Shown: in pieces, positions 24,766-33,567 of the stretch
Layout of the letters: the number at the start of each line of letters is the position of its first letter
How positions within the stretch are numbered: position 1 is the first letter of the stretch
Assembly (NCBI RefSeq): GCF_963575615.1
Contig: NZ_CAUYTL010000002.1
Coordinates: 124,001-188,000, forward strand
Direction: 5' to 3'
DNA length: 64,000 bases
Source of the DNA: Listeria_A hofi
Lineage (GTDB): Bacteria > Bacillota > Bacilli > Lactobacillales > Listeriaceae
Position numbers and translations under genes: made by a program
The notes under the pieces: model-generated
Seen by the model: the letters and a program-made list of their open reading frames with translations, nothing else
Databases searched by the model: none
What the model was told of the DNA's origin: nothing

Positions 24766-24793
24766 TTGTTTGGCATGCCAAAACTCGTATAAA
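24766..24793 (+). promoter_or_regulatory. Promoter of yqeG cluster with palindrome in the spacer
   Basis: TTGTTT (24766-24771) and TATAAA (24788-24793) are 16 nt apart. The perfect 14-nt palindrome TTTGGCATGCCAAA (24769-24782) overlaps the -35 box and spacer, so a dimeric regulator bound there would block polymerase. I do not recognise the operator. Confidence 0.5.
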
Positions 24794-24821
24794 CTAATAA
24801 AAAAATAAAGAGGTGCCTATT

Positions 24822-25343
24822 TTGCTAAAAAATTTCTCACCGGATAAAATGTTAACAACGCCCTTTGGTATCACCGCGGACCAATTGCGAAAAATGGGAA
24901 AAACGACGGTATTAACAGATTTAGACAATACGTTACTAGCTTGGGATCAACTGGACGCGACCGACGAGATTTACAACTGGTTTCGTGTGTTGGAAGAAGC
25001 AGGTATCAAAGTAATGATCGTGTCTAATAATAATGAAGAGCGTGTGAAGCGCGTTGCTGTGGCTACAAAAATTCCATACTTGGCGAAAGCGAAAAAGCCA
25101 TTGGCAGCCTCATTCCAGAAAGCGCTCGCGGATCTTGGTTCAACGCCAGAAGAGACAGTAATGATTGGCGACCAAATTATGACCGATATTTTCGGTGGGA
25201 ACCGCCAAAAATTGACGACTGTCTTTGTTCGCCCAGTGAAGGATACAGATGGTTTTGCGACGAAGTTTAATCGATTTATGGAACGCATTATTTTGAAGCA
25301 ATTAGCTAAAAAATCAGAATTAAAATGGGAGGATTCTCTGTGA
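24822..25343 (+). CDS. yqeG: YqeG family HAD phosphatase
   Basis: This 173-residue HAD-superfamily phosphatase of subfamily IIIA has motif I TDLDNTLLAWD with two aspartates, motif II VSNNNE, the lysine in AKAKKPLAASF and the motif III-like MIGDQIMTDIFGGN. The yqeG group resembles PGP phosphatases; the physiological substrate in Firmicutes is unsettled. TTG 24822 is chosen because AGAGG lies 8 nt upstream and it gives MLKNFSPDKM, like other YqeG starts. It overlaps the yqeH start by 4 nt and leads the yqeG-to-rsfS operon. Confidence 0.9.
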   Translation: MLKNFSPDKMLTTPFGITADQLRKMGKTTVLTDLDNTLLAWDQLDATDEIYNWFRVLEEAGIKVMIVSNNNEERVKRVAVATKIPYLAKAKKPLAASFQKALADLGSTPEETVMIGDQIMTDIFGGNRQKLTTVFVRPVKDTDGFATKFNRFMERIILKQLAKKSELKWEDSL

Positions 25344-26440
25344 CCGAAGAATTAAGATGTATTGGCTGTGGAGCCGTTATTCAAACTACCGATAAAACCC
25401 AACCAGGATACGCACCAGAATCAAGTTTAGAAAAAGAAGATATTATTTGTCAGCGTTGTTTTCGATTGAAACATTATAACGAGATTCAAGATGTACCGTT
25501 AACCGATGATGATTTCTTAAAAATCTTGAATCAACTTGGTACGAAGCAAGCGCTGATTGTCTATGTTGTCGATATTTTCGATTTTGACGGTAGCTGGTTA
25601 CCAGGTCTGCATCGTTTTGTTGGAAATAACCCAGTACTGCTTGTCGGAAACAAAGCCGATTTGCTACCTAAATCATTAAAACGCGAACGCTTGACGCAAT
25701 GGATGCGGGGGCGTGCTCGTGAACTTGGCCTAGCACCGACTGATTGTGTTTTAGTCAGCGCTGAAAAAGGTCATTCTTTTGATGCTTTGCTTGAAAAAAT
25801 TGAAGAAGAACGCGCTGGTCGCGATGTATTTGTTGTTGGTTGTACAAACGTTGGGAAATCAACACTTATCAATCGGATTATTAAAGTAGCGACTGGTGAA
25901 AATGATGTTATTACAACATCCCAATTTCCAGGTACGACGCTTGATAAAATCGAAATCCCGCTTTCAGACGGTAGCGTTCTTGTTGATACGCCGGGGATTA
26001 TCAATCACCATCAAATCGCGCATGTGATTGACGCTAAAACGCTAAAACTCGTATCACCAAAAAAAGAAATCAAACCAGTAACCTACCAGCTGAACGAGGA
26101 ACAGACCTTATTTTTCGGCGCGCTAGCTCGATTTGATTATACAAGTGGTGGTAGAAGATCGTTCGTTGTTTATACGTCAAATAACTTGATGATTCATCGC
26201 ACGAAGCTTGAAAAAGCCGATAACCTATATGCAACACAAGCTGGGAAGCTGTTGCAACCACCTGATGAAGTGGATATAGAAACATTGCCTAAGTTGGTAC
26301 CGTACCAGTTTGCGATTAAAGAAAAGGCAGATATTGTATTCTCTGGACTCGGTTGGATTACTGTTTTAGAAGGTGGCGCAAAAGTGACCGCTTGGGTTCC
26401 AGAAGGCGTGAGCGTAACAGTTCGTCGCTCGATTGTATAG
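25340..26440 (+). CDS. yqeH: Ribosome biogenesis GTPase YqeH
   Basis: This 366-residue, circularly permuted GTPase is needed for 30S subunit assembly. An N-terminal zinc finger has CIGCG and ICQRCFRL. The GTPase motifs occur in the order G4 VGNKADLL, G5 VSAEKGH, G1 GCTNVGKST, G2 region FPGTTLDKI and G3 DTPG. A C-terminal RNA-binding domain follows. The start is GTG 25340, 6 nt after GGGAGGA, giving exactly the usual length. It overlaps the yqeG stop codon. Confidence 0.95.
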   Translation: MTEELRCIGCGAVIQTTDKTQPGYAPESSLEKEDIICQRCFRLKHYNEIQDVPLTDDDFLKILNQLGTKQALIVYVVDIFDFDGSWLPGLHRFVGNNPVLLVGNKADLLPKSLKRERLTQWMRGRARELGLAPTDCVLVSAEKGHSFDALLEKIEEERAGRDVFVVGCTNVGKSTLINRIIKVATGENDVITTSQFPGTTLDKIEIPLSDGSVLVDTPGIINHHQIAHVIDAKTLKLVSPKKEIKPVTYQLNEEQTLFFGALARFDYTSGGRRSFVVYTSNNLMIHRTKLEKADNLYATQAGKLLQPPDEVDIETLPKLVPYQFAIKEKADIVFSGLGWITVLEGGAKVTAWVPEGVSVTVRRSIV

Positions 26441-26459
26441 TTAGGAGGCACTTTTGCCA

Positions 26460-27281
26460 ATGAAAAAATTGTACTGTGTTATCGGAAATCCAATCGCGCA
26501 TTCGTTGTCTCCAGCAATGCATACAGCGTTATTAGAGCAGAATAAATTAGACGCAAGCTACGTTCCTTTTTTGCTAAATAAAGCGTCTTTCACACCCGCC
26601 GTAGAAGGACTCAAAGCTCTGGGGGTTAGTGGATTCAATGTTACGAGCCCTTTTAAAGAAGCCATTCTCCCTTTTTTAGATCAATTAGATTCAGAAGCTG
26701 CGGCTTGCGGTGCTGTGAATACGGTCGTAGTTAAAGAAGGACGATGGCTAGGCTATAATACAGATGGTGTTGGCTACTTGCAGGGTTTACAAAACATTCG
26801 TCCTATCACAGAAAACGACCAAATTTTAGTTCTTGGTGCGGGCGGTGCAAGTAAAGCGATTTACCATGCCCTTAAGCACCATACGAATGCGAGCTTGACT
26901 GTCGCCAACCGAACGCTTGAAAAAGCTATGAAAATGGTAGAAGGACCAGGGCACCAAGCTATGAGTTTAGTTGAAGCAGAATCACAAATTGCTAATTTTA
27001 CCATCATTATCCAAACAACATCAGTCGGACTTACGAAAGAAAATGCAGAATTACCAATCAGATTGCATGACTTAACTGCGGGCACCATTGTTTCTGATAT
27101 TATCTATAATCCCTCCGAAACGCCTTTTTTAAAAGAGGCAAAAATTTATGGAGCCATTACGCAAAACGGTTTACCCATGTTTGTCAACCAAGCAGCGATT
27201 GCTTTCCAATTATGGACAGGAATAGAAGCGGACCGTGAACTCATGCGAAACACTGTACTGAAACAATTAGGAGGAAAATAA
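26460..27281 (+). CDS. aroE: Shikimate dehydrogenase
   Basis: This 273-residue NADP-dependent enzyme reduces 3-dehydroshikimate in aromatic amino acid synthesis. The shikimate-binding NPIAHSLSPAMH, the catalytic lysine in FNVTSPFKEA, the NADP-binding GAGGASKA and NRTLEKA, and the C-terminal LPMFVNQAAIAFQLWTG are present. ATG 26460 is 11 nt from AGGAGG; TTG 26454 is 5 nt from it and would add two residues, so the start is open. It sits between yqeH and yhbY as in other Bacillales. Confidence 0.94.
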   Translation: MKKLYCVIGNPIAHSLSPAMHTALLEQNKLDASYVPFLLNKASFTPAVEGLKALGVSGFNVTSPFKEAILPFLDQLDSEAAACGAVNTVVVKEGRWLGYNTDGVGYLQGLQNIRPITENDQILVLGAGGASKAIYHALKHHTNASLTVANRTLEKAMKMVEGPGHQAMSLVEAESQIANFTIIIQTTSVGLTKENAELPIRLHDLTAGTIVSDIIYNPSETPFLKEAKIYGAITQNGLPMFVNQAAIAFQLWTGIEADRELMRNTVLKQLGGK

Positions 27282-27571
27282 TGTTAACAAATGTTCAAAA
27301 GCGTTTTTTACGCAAAGAAGCTCATGATATCGATGCCATTTTTCAAGTTGGAAAAGGTGGGGTATCTCCACATTTGATTAAGCACATCGTTGAAGCTATT
27401 GAGGTCCGTGAGCTAATCAAGGTTTCGATTTTACAAAATTGTGAGCAACCAAAAGAAGAAGTGGCAGAAATGATTAGTTCGCGCTCAGGATCAGAGCTTG
27501 TGCAAGTTATTGGCCGTACAATTATCCTTTACAAAGAATCGAAAAACAAGAAGCAAATCCAATTACCATAA
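27281..27571 (+). CDS. yhbY: YhbY family ribosome-associated RNA-binding protein
   Basis: This is a 96-residue CRM-domain protein. It has the typical N-terminus QKRFLRKEAHDIDAIFQVGKGG and the GRTIILYKES strand near the end. The family binds pre-50S particles and is thought to help ribosome assembly. Its ATG overlaps the aroE stop (TAATG), with AGGAGG upstream. Confidence 0.92.
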   Translation: MLTNVQKRFLRKEAHDIDAIFQVGKGGVSPHLIKHIVEAIEVRELIKVSILQNCEQPKEEVAEMISSRSGSELVQVIGRTIILYKESKNKKQIQLP

Positions 27572-27586
27572 GAAGGTGTATCTGAT

Positions 27587-28156
27587 TTGAAAGCGAAAAT
27601 CGGCATTTTAGGTGGTACGTTTGATCCGCCACATCATGCGCATTTAATTATTGCCAATGAGGTACGTATTAAGCTAGGGCTTGAAAAAATTATTTTCCTG
27701 CCTAATGCTATTCCACCACATAAAAAAGAAAGTGGGCTAGCAAGCAATGCAGACCGTCTAAAAATGATTGAACTTGCCATCTCGGACAACCCTTTTTTTG
27801 AGGTAGATGACCGTGAAATGCATCGATCTGGCAAGTCTTACACGTATGATACGATGCTTGAAATGACAAAGGAGTTTCCAAATGCCTCTTTTTCCTTTAT
27901 AATTGGCGGAGACATGGTTGAATATTTGCCGAAGTGGTATCATATTAATGAACTGATAAAACTTGTGAACTTTGTTGGCGTTAATCGACCGCATTACGAT
28001 GGCGAAACAGCCTACGACATTGACACGATTGAAGTTCCAGCCATGGACATCTCGTCTTCGATGTTAAGAGAGCGTTTGACAACAGGATTACCAATCGATT
28101 ATTATGTTCCAAACGAGGTTAGCGAGTATATAAAGGAGCATCATTTATATGAATAG
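27587..28156 (+). CDS. nadD: Nicotinate-nucleotide adenylyltransferase
   Basis: This 189-residue enzyme makes deamido-NAD from nicotinate mononucleotide and ATP. The nucleotidyltransferase motif GGTFDPPHHAHL (the HxGH-like site) is near the N-terminus and DISSSMLRERL is the C-terminal ISSTxxR motif. Its start is TTG 27587, 8 nt after AAGGTG. It overlaps yqeK by 8 nt. Confidence 0.95.
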   Translation: MKAKIGILGGTFDPPHHAHLIIANEVRIKLGLEKIIFLPNAIPPHKKESGLASNADRLKMIELAISDNPFFEVDDREMHRSGKSYTYDTMLEMTKEFPNASFSFIIGGDMVEYLPKWYHINELIKLVNFVGVNRPHYDGETAYDIDTIEVPAMDISSSMLRERLTTGLPIDYYVPNEVSEYIKEHHLYE

Positions 28157-28724
28157 AGAAGAAATCTTGGAAGCAGTCAAAGAAGCGATGCCTGAAAAAC
28201 GTTTTATTCACACACTTGGCGTTGAAAAAACAGCACTCGAACTTGCCGATCATTATAAATTAGACCGAGGGCAAGTGAGCTTAGCTGCCTTGTTGCATGA
28301 TTACGCGAAGTATATGGATAAAGAAGCAATGATGGCGATTATGGTTGAGCAAAAAATGGATCCCAAATTATTCACATACAACGAAGAACTTTGGCACGCT
28401 CCTGTTGGGGCCTATTTTGCAGAAACAAGATTTGGCGTAGAAGATGAAACAGTTTTAAAAGCCATTGCTTGTCACACAACCGGGAATGCTGCGATGAGTA
28501 CGATGGATAAAGTTATTTATCTTGCCGATTACACCGAACCGAATCGCTCATTTCCAGGCGTTTACAAGGCTCGTCGTTTATCTTTTGACTCTTTAGATAA
28601 GGCTATGTTATTTGCTTTGTCCAACACAATTACGTTTTTAATTACGAAAAGACAACCTATTTTTCCCGATACATTCGAAGCTTACAACTATTTTGCACGT
28701 TTACAAATTGAAGGTGAGGTATAA
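28149..28724 (+). CDS. yqeK: HD-domain Ap4A hydrolase YqeK
   Basis: This is a 191-residue metal-dependent HD-domain hydrolase. Metal ligands are H in RFIHTLGVEKTA, HD in ALLHDYAKYM, H in ELWHAPVGAY and the later ACHTTGNAAM and YLADYTEPNR. B. subtilis YqeK-type enzymes split diadenosine tetraphosphate into two ADP. It overlaps nadD, and rsfS begins 3 nt after its stop, so the three are translated together. Confidence 0.92.
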   Translation: MNREEILEAVKEAMPEKRFIHTLGVEKTALELADHYKLDRGQVSLAALLHDYAKYMDKEAMMAIMVEQKMDPKLFTYNEELWHAPVGAYFAETRFGVEDETVLKAIACHTTGNAAMSTMDKVIYLADYTEPNRSFPGVYKARRLSFDSLDKAMLFALSNTITFLITKRQPIFPDTFEAYNYFARLQIEGEV

Positions 28725-28727
28725 CTA

Positions 28728-29084
28728 TTGAAAAGTCATGATTTATTAATGTTAACCGCAAAAGCAGCGGACGATAAACGAGCAGAGGATATTATAGCGC
28801 TGAATATGCAAGGGCTATCCGCATTTGCTGATTACTTCGTTATTTGCCACGGTAATTCTGACAAACAAGTACAAGCCATTGCACAAGAAATTAAAGAACA
28901 AGCTAATAAAAATGATGTAGAAGTGAAGCGTTTAGAAGGTTTTGATGCAGCCAAATGGATTTTAATCGATCTAGGAGACGTTATCGTTCATGTCTTCCAT
29001 AAAGATGAACGTAGCTACTATAACCTTGAAAAACTCTGGGGAGATGCGCCACTTGAAGATGTTCGCGCGGCTTTCACTGTCTAA
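28728..29084 (+). CDS. rsfS: Ribosomal silencing factor RsfS
   Basis: This 118-residue protein binds uL14 on the 50S subunit and blocks subunit joining when nutrients are scarce. Family motifs ADYFVICHGNSDKQVQAIA, LEGFDAAKWILIDLGDVIVHVF and ERSYYNLEKLWGDAP are complete. The start is TTG 28728, 7 nt after GGTGAGGT. A terminator follows, ending the yqeG operon. Confidence 0.95.
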   Translation: MKSHDLLMLTAKAADDKRAEDIIALNMQGLSAFADYFVICHGNSDKQVQAIAQEIKEQANKNDVEVKRLEGFDAAKWILIDLGDVIVHVFHKDERSYYNLEKLWGDAPLEDVRAAFTV

Positions 29085-29095
29085 TAAAAAAAGAG

Positions 29096-29121
29096 AGGAG
29101 CTTTCATTGGCTCCTTTTTTT
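29096..29121 (+). terminator. Terminator after rsfS
   Basis: AGGAGC (29096-29101) pairs with GCTCCT (29110-29115), flanked by an A run and followed by T7. Confidence 0.85.
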
Positions 29122-29142
29122 ATGGAAAGAGGTTGAAGTGGT

Positions 29143-29874
29143 ATGAGTTATGAATATTTCCCAAATTTCTATGATGCTCTCATGGACGAGGAGCTTTACG
29201 ATAGCTGGTTTTCGTTCGCAACGCCTTATTTGCCAGAGGTTGGTGGAAAAGTGCTTGATGTTGCTTGTGGGACCGCTGAGCTTGCTGTTCGGTTGGCTAA
29301 GCGAGGATTTGAGGTTACTGGCATCGATTTGTCGGAAGAAATGCTGAGTGTGGCTAGTGAAAAAGCACTCCAAGAAGAAGTTTCGTTACTATTGCTACAA
29401 CAAGATATGTCTCAAATGGAGCAGTTAGGTACATTTGATTTAGTCACTTGTTTTTGCGATTCGCTCAATTATTTAGAAACAGAAGAACAAGTTTGCGGCG
29501 CCTTTCATAGTATCTATTCCAATTTGAAAGCGGATGGTGTCTTTTTGTTCGATGTCCATTCTGTATATAAAATCGATGTGCTGTTCAAAGATTATAGCTA
29601 TGGTGATAGCGATGAGGAAATTTCATGTATTTGGAATTCCTTTGAAGGAGAGTATCCGCATTCCGTGGAGCATGAGCTAACTTTCTTCAAGCAAGACCAA
29701 GATGGCAGTTACAATCGCTATGATGAGCTACATAAAGAACGTACTTTCCCCGTCGATTGGTACAAAAAAGCGATAACCGCAGCAGGATTTCGTAAAATAA
29801 AAATTTGTGCTGACTTTACGGATTTTGAACCCACTGAAACCAGTGAAAGAATCTTTTTCATATGTGAGAAATGA
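29143..29874 (+). CDS. Class I SAM-dependent methyltransferase, YqeM-like
   Basis: This 243-residue protein has SAM motif I VLDVACGTAELAVRLA, the acidic loop TGIDLSEEML, QQDMSQ and the motif IV-like DLVTCFCDSLNYL. The N-terminal YFPNFYDALMD resembles the YqeM group, whose substrate is unknown. It stands between two terminators, so it may be a single-gene unit read by read-through. The usual place of yqeM after rsfS supports the call. Confidence 0.88.
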   Translation: MSYEYFPNFYDALMDEELYDSWFSFATPYLPEVGGKVLDVACGTAELAVRLAKRGFEVTGIDLSEEMLSVASEKALQEEVSLLLLQQDMSQMEQLGTFDLVTCFCDSLNYLETEEQVCGAFHSIYSNLKADGVFLFDVHSVYKIDVLFKDYSYGDSDEEISCIWNSFEGEYPHSVEHELTFFKQDQDGSYNRYDELHKERTFPVDWYKKAITAAGFRKIKICADFTDFEPTETSERIFFICEK

Positions 29875-29901
29875 CTTTTTAGCAGTCGTTTCTCTTTTTT
29901 T
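29866..29901 (+). terminator. Terminator overlapping the methyltransferase stop codon
   Basis: GAGAAATGACT (29866-29876), which includes the stop TGA, pairs with AGTCGTTTCTC (29884-29894) and is followed by T7. Confidence 0.8.
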
Positions 29902-29979
29902 ATGTTTTGGAGACTCTTAAGTGAATAAAGGAGAAATGAAGAGGAGGTCGAATATAAATACTAAAGGCAGGTGATTAGA

Positions 29980-30594
29980 ATGCTAGACAAATGGCAAGCA
30001 TACAAGAAGTACATTATCGGTTTAGCGGTCATAATCGCGACGATAAGCCTCTTTTTCTTCACCCAAAATCAAGAAGAAGTCGTTCCCTCAACACCAGTTG
30101 CTGCAAAAGAAGAAACCACAAAAAACGATGCCAAAGAGCAAGAAGTGGTGTCTACAAAGATGTTAATTGTTGATGTGAAAGGTGCAGTTAATAAACCAGG
30201 CGTGTATGAACTAGCACCAGATAGCCGAGTAAAAGACGCGATTATAAAAGCAGGTGGATTAACCGCAGAGGCGGACGCGAAACTCCTGAACATGGCGCAA
30301 AAAGTCACCGATGAAATGGTTGTTTACGCTGGGAAGGCTGGTGAAGAAGGGGTTGTACCAGTCGTCACAAATGGCTCAGAAACTGCAAGTGGAGACAATG
30401 CCAAAGTCAATATCAATACGGCTGATGTAGCAACTTTACAGGCTATTCCTGGAATTGGGGCTACGAAGGCTCAAGCTATCATTGACTATCGTGAAAAAGA
30501 GGGCTTATTTACAACAAATGCTGACCTTTCCAAAGTCTCGGGTATCGGAGCTAAAACAGTAGAGCGATTAAGTGAACATATTACAGTGGAGTAA
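29980..30594 (+). CDS. comEA: Competence DNA receptor ComEA
   Basis: This 204-residue membrane-anchored DNA-binding protein acts in transformation uptake. It has one N-terminal helix (about 11-30), an acidic linker, an SLBB domain (VDVKGAVNKPGVYEL) and a C-terminal double helix-hairpin-helix (NINTADVATLQAIPGIGATKA) that binds double-stranded DNA. ATG 29980 is used; GTG 29971 is in the ribosome site AGGTGATT. The comEA-comEB-comEC order is conserved. All three look intact. Confidence 0.94.
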   Translation: MLDKWQAYKKYIIGLAVIIATISLFFFTQNQEEVVPSTPVAAKEETTKNDAKEQEVVSTKMLIVDVKGAVNKPGVYELAPDSRVKDAIIKAGGLTAEADAKLLNMAQKVTDEMVVYAGKAGEEGVVPVVTNGSETASGDNAKVNINTADVATLQAIPGIGATKAQAIIDYREKEGLFTTNADLSKVSGIGAKTVERLSEHITVE

Positions 30595-30601
30595 TAAGCT
30601 A

Positions 30602-30631
30602 TTGACGAAGCGAATTCGAAAAGCATATACT
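30602..30631 (+). promoter_or_regulatory. Possible internal promoter before comEB
   Basis: TTGACG (30602-30607) and TATACT (30626-30631) are 18 nt apart in the 69-nt gap after comEA. It would let comEB be expressed without competence induction. Confidence 0.55.
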
Positions 30632-30663
30632 AAAAGCATCAATTTCATAAAGGAGCGACAAAT

Positions 30664-31227
30664 ATGCAAAGAATAGCTTGGGATCAATTCTTTTTGGCGC
30701 AAAGCCACCTAATATCTTCTAGGAGTACATGTACACGACTTATGGTTGGGGCAACAATTGTTCGAGATAAACGTATTATTGCAGGCGGATATAACGGCTC
30801 TATAGCTGGTGGAGACCATTGCGATGAGGAAGGATGTTATGTTGTAGAAGGGCATTGCATACGTACAATTCATGCTGAAATGAATGCTATTTTGCAATGT
30901 GCAAAATTTGGTGCCTCAACGGATAATGCAGAAATGTATGTTACGCATTTTCCGTGTATAGCATGTTGTAAATCGATTATTCAAGCAGGTATTAAGGCAG
31001 TTTATTATGCAAAAGATTATAAAAATCATCCGTATGCCATTGAACTTTTTGAACGCGCTAATGTTATTATCAAGAAGGTACCATTTGATGAGCATGTTCT
31101 GAACAATACCGCCCAAATCGAGCAAACAGTTATCCAAACTGTGCAAGAAGTGTTGCAACAAGAAACAATACCCGCAGAAACCATTTCTCGTTTAGAAGAT
31201 AAATTGCGACAACAGTTTTTAAAATAA
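30664..31227 (+). CDS. comEB: ComE operon protein 2, dCMP deaminase family
   Basis: This 187-residue zinc deaminase has the signature TIHAEMNAILQCA (zinc His and catalytic Glu) and FPCIACCKSIIQAG (two zinc Cys), plus the N-terminal DQFFLAQSHLISSRSTCTRLMVG of the dCMP deaminase group. It probably converts dCMP to dUMP; comEB is not needed for transformation in B. subtilis. AAAGGAG lies 8 nt before ATG. Confidence 0.93.
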   Translation: MQRIAWDQFFLAQSHLISSRSTCTRLMVGATIVRDKRIIAGGYNGSIAGGDHCDEEGCYVVEGHCIRTIHAEMNAILQCAKFGASTDNAEMYVTHFPCIACCKSIIQAGIKAVYYAKDYKNHPYAIELFERANVIIKKVPFDEHVLNNTAQIEQTVIQTVQEVLQQETIPAETISRLEDKLRQQFLK

Positions 31228-31233
31228 AGTGGG

Positions 31234-33495
31234 GTGAGGACTATAGAGCGTCTATTTTTGACGACTGCTGTAGCCATTATTCTCGCTGTAATGTGTGTCC
31301 TTATATCAACGAAAACCTTTCTGTTACTCGGTGTTCTACTGGTTCTTGCGTTTCTGTTTAAATCGACGAAATCAATCGCATTTTTCAGTCTGACGCTTGT
31401 AGCAGGAGGTTTTTTCTGGTTCTTTGATAATCAAAATCACTCACAGTTTCAGGCAGGAGGTTTAGCAGGAACTGTTACTTTAAACGAGGGAATTGTTGTT
31501 GATGGGGACGCTTTTCGGGCGCAAGTTCTTTATCAAGGAGAACGGTTCCAGCTGAGTTACAAGCTTACTAGCGAACAAGAGCAGAAACAATTTATGCAAT
31601 TAAAATATGGAGATAAATTAAATATAAATGGCGAATTAGAAATACCTGAAAAAAATCGCAATAAACATCAATTTAATTATCAAGATTTTCTATATCGGAA
31701 GCAAATACATTGGCTGTTAAAGGCGAGTGCTATAGAGCCACTATCTGAGAACGATGCTTCGTGGTTGCATAGAATAAAGAATTTTCGGAAATCACAATTA
31801 GAGAAAATAGATACAGAACTAGATTCTAAAATAGCGCCATATGTGGCATCATTGATTTATGGAGACCGAACGACTATAGAAAGCTCAGTTTACGAAAGTT
31901 ATCAGCGTCTGGGAGTCGTTCATTTACTGGCCATTTCAGGATTACACGTAAATTTGATTATTGCCGGTTTTTTATTATTGTTTAGACGCTTGGGCTTTCA
32001 AATTGAGAAGACTGCAATAATCATGATAACCATGTTACCGTTGTATTGTTTAGTGACAGGAGCCAATGCGCCGGTTCTTCGAGCTACGATCATGGCAATA
32101 TGTTTGATGGGAGGAAAACTATTACCAATACGTGTGACATCCCTTCAAGCGCTATGTTTTAGTTTTATTGTTGTGTTTGTATTTAATCCTTATTCTATCC
32201 TAGAAATTGGTTTTCAACTATCCTATGCGGTTTCATTCGCGATTATTTTATCTGGTCGAAAAATTTTACGGAAAGTTTCTTCTAATCTGCTAAGTGCTCT
32301 TTATATTTCTCTCATTTCCACCGTTTCGGGAATCGCTATCATGAGCTATCACTTCTATGAATTTTCTGTTGTAGGTGTATTTTTAAACATTATGTATGTA
32401 CCGTTATTCACTTTTATAATGTTACCGCTTAGCTTCTTAAACATCCTTCTTTTGAATCTATTACCCGCTTTGCTGTCCATCCCTTCTATTATCATGAAAA
32501 TGGCTGTAAATATGTCGGAAGCCCTGGCTCTCATGCTACAAAAAATGCCGTTTACAACCTGGGTAACTGGTCGCCCTGGCCCCATTTTATTAATAACTCT
32601 ACTGATACTAGTTCTCTATTTTTTCTATCACTGGGAGAGAACAGGAAAAGTATGTCGATATTTAATTCCAATCTGTTTATGTCTGTTTATAGGGACAGTT
32701 AACTTTAGTGGGAAAGTATCTATGATTGATGTAGGGCAAGGTGATAGTATCCTTATTCAGCTACCATGGAATAAGGGTGTCTATATGATTGATGTAGGTG
32801 GGCAAATGTTTTTTGAAAAAGAGGAGTGGGCAAAGCGTAAGGAGCCATTTTCTGTGGGCAAAAATATCGTTACACCCGTTTTGAAAGCTAAGGGGATTTC
32901 ACAAATAGATAAATTGATTGTGACACATAGTCACGCAGACCATATGGAGGGACTTATTGGTGTAAATAAAATGATTCGCATTAAAGAACTTATTTATGCA
33001 GAAGGTGGCCAAACAAAAAGTATTATGAAAAAAACACTACAAGCTCTTCCGAATGTGCCAACAAGAGCGGTACTAGCGGGGTACAGCTGGGTGAAAGGCG
33101 ATGCTATCTTTCGAGTTATTAGTCCAGTTGAAAGGGGAGAGGGCCGTAATAACGACTCTATTGTCATCTCTGCTTTATTAGACGGGAAAAGATGGCTATT
33201 TACAGGGGATATGGAGAAAGAAACGGAACTAGCCTTACTTGAAAATCCACTTATAGAAGCAGACATTTTAAAAGTTGGACACCATGGTAGCAAAAGCTCT
33301 AGCATCCCAGATTTTATTGATAAAGTAAAACCTGTAATATCTCTTATTTCATGCGGTGTTGGCAATCGTTTTGGACATCCTCGAAAAGAGACGCTAGATA
33401 CGCTTGAATCAGCAGGAAGCCAGATTTATCGCACGGATCAGCGAGGCGAAATAATCTATACTTTCTCAAAAGGGTTTTCCTTTGGTTTAGAATGA
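31234..33495 (+). CDS. comEC: Competence DNA channel protein ComEC
   Basis: This 753-residue polytopic membrane protein passes single-stranded DNA into the cell. It begins with membrane helices, then a DUF4131/OB-like extracellular part. The Competence domain has LGVVHLLAISGLHVNLIIAGF and TGANAPVLRATIMA. A C-terminal metallo-beta-lactamase domain contains IDVGQGDSILIQ, VTHSHADHMEG, FTGDMEKE and VGHHGSKSSS. The reading frame is complete. The start is GTG 31234, 6 nt after comEB, with only a weak ribosome site, so translation may depend on comEB. Confidence 0.94.
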   Translation: MRTIERLFLTTAVAIILAVMCVLISTKTFLLLGVLLVLAFLFKSTKSIAFFSLTLVAGGFFWFFDNQNHSQFQAGGLAGTVTLNEGIVVDGDAFRAQVLYQGERFQLSYKLTSEQEQKQFMQLKYGDKLNINGELEIPEKNRNKHQFNYQDFLYRKQIHWLLKASAIEPLSENDASWLHRIKNFRKSQLEKIDTELDSKIAPYVASLIYGDRTTIESSVYESYQRLGVVHLLAISGLHVNLIIAGFLLLFRRLGFQIEKTAIIMITMLPLYCLVTGANAPVLRATIMAICLMGGKLLPIRVTSLQALCFSFIVVFVFNPYSILEIGFQLSYAVSFAIILSGRKILRKVSSNLLSALYISLISTVSGIAIMSYHFYEFSVVGVFLNIMYVPLFTFIMLPLSFLNILLLNLLPALLSIPSIIMKMAVNMSEALALMLQKMPFTTWVTGRPGPILLITLLILVLYFFYHWERTGKVCRYLIPICLCLFIGTVNFSGKVSMIDVGQGDSILIQLPWNKGVYMIDVGGQMFFEKEEWAKRKEPFSVGKNIVTPVLKAKGISQIDKLIVTHSHADHMEGLIGVNKMIRIKELIYAEGGQTKSIMKKTLQALPNVPTRAVLAGYSWVKGDAIFRVISPVERGEGRNNDSIVISALLDGKRWLFTGDMEKETELALLENPLIEADILKVGHHGSKSSSIPDFIDKVKPVISLISCGVGNRFGHPRKETLDTLESAGSQIYRTDQRGEIIYTFSKGFSFGLE

Positions 33496-33567
33496 CCTTT
33501 TCCACTTGCGCAAAGCCTTGTCATGATTTACGATAGGAGAGAGATGTGGAAAAGGAGAGGACGATTC

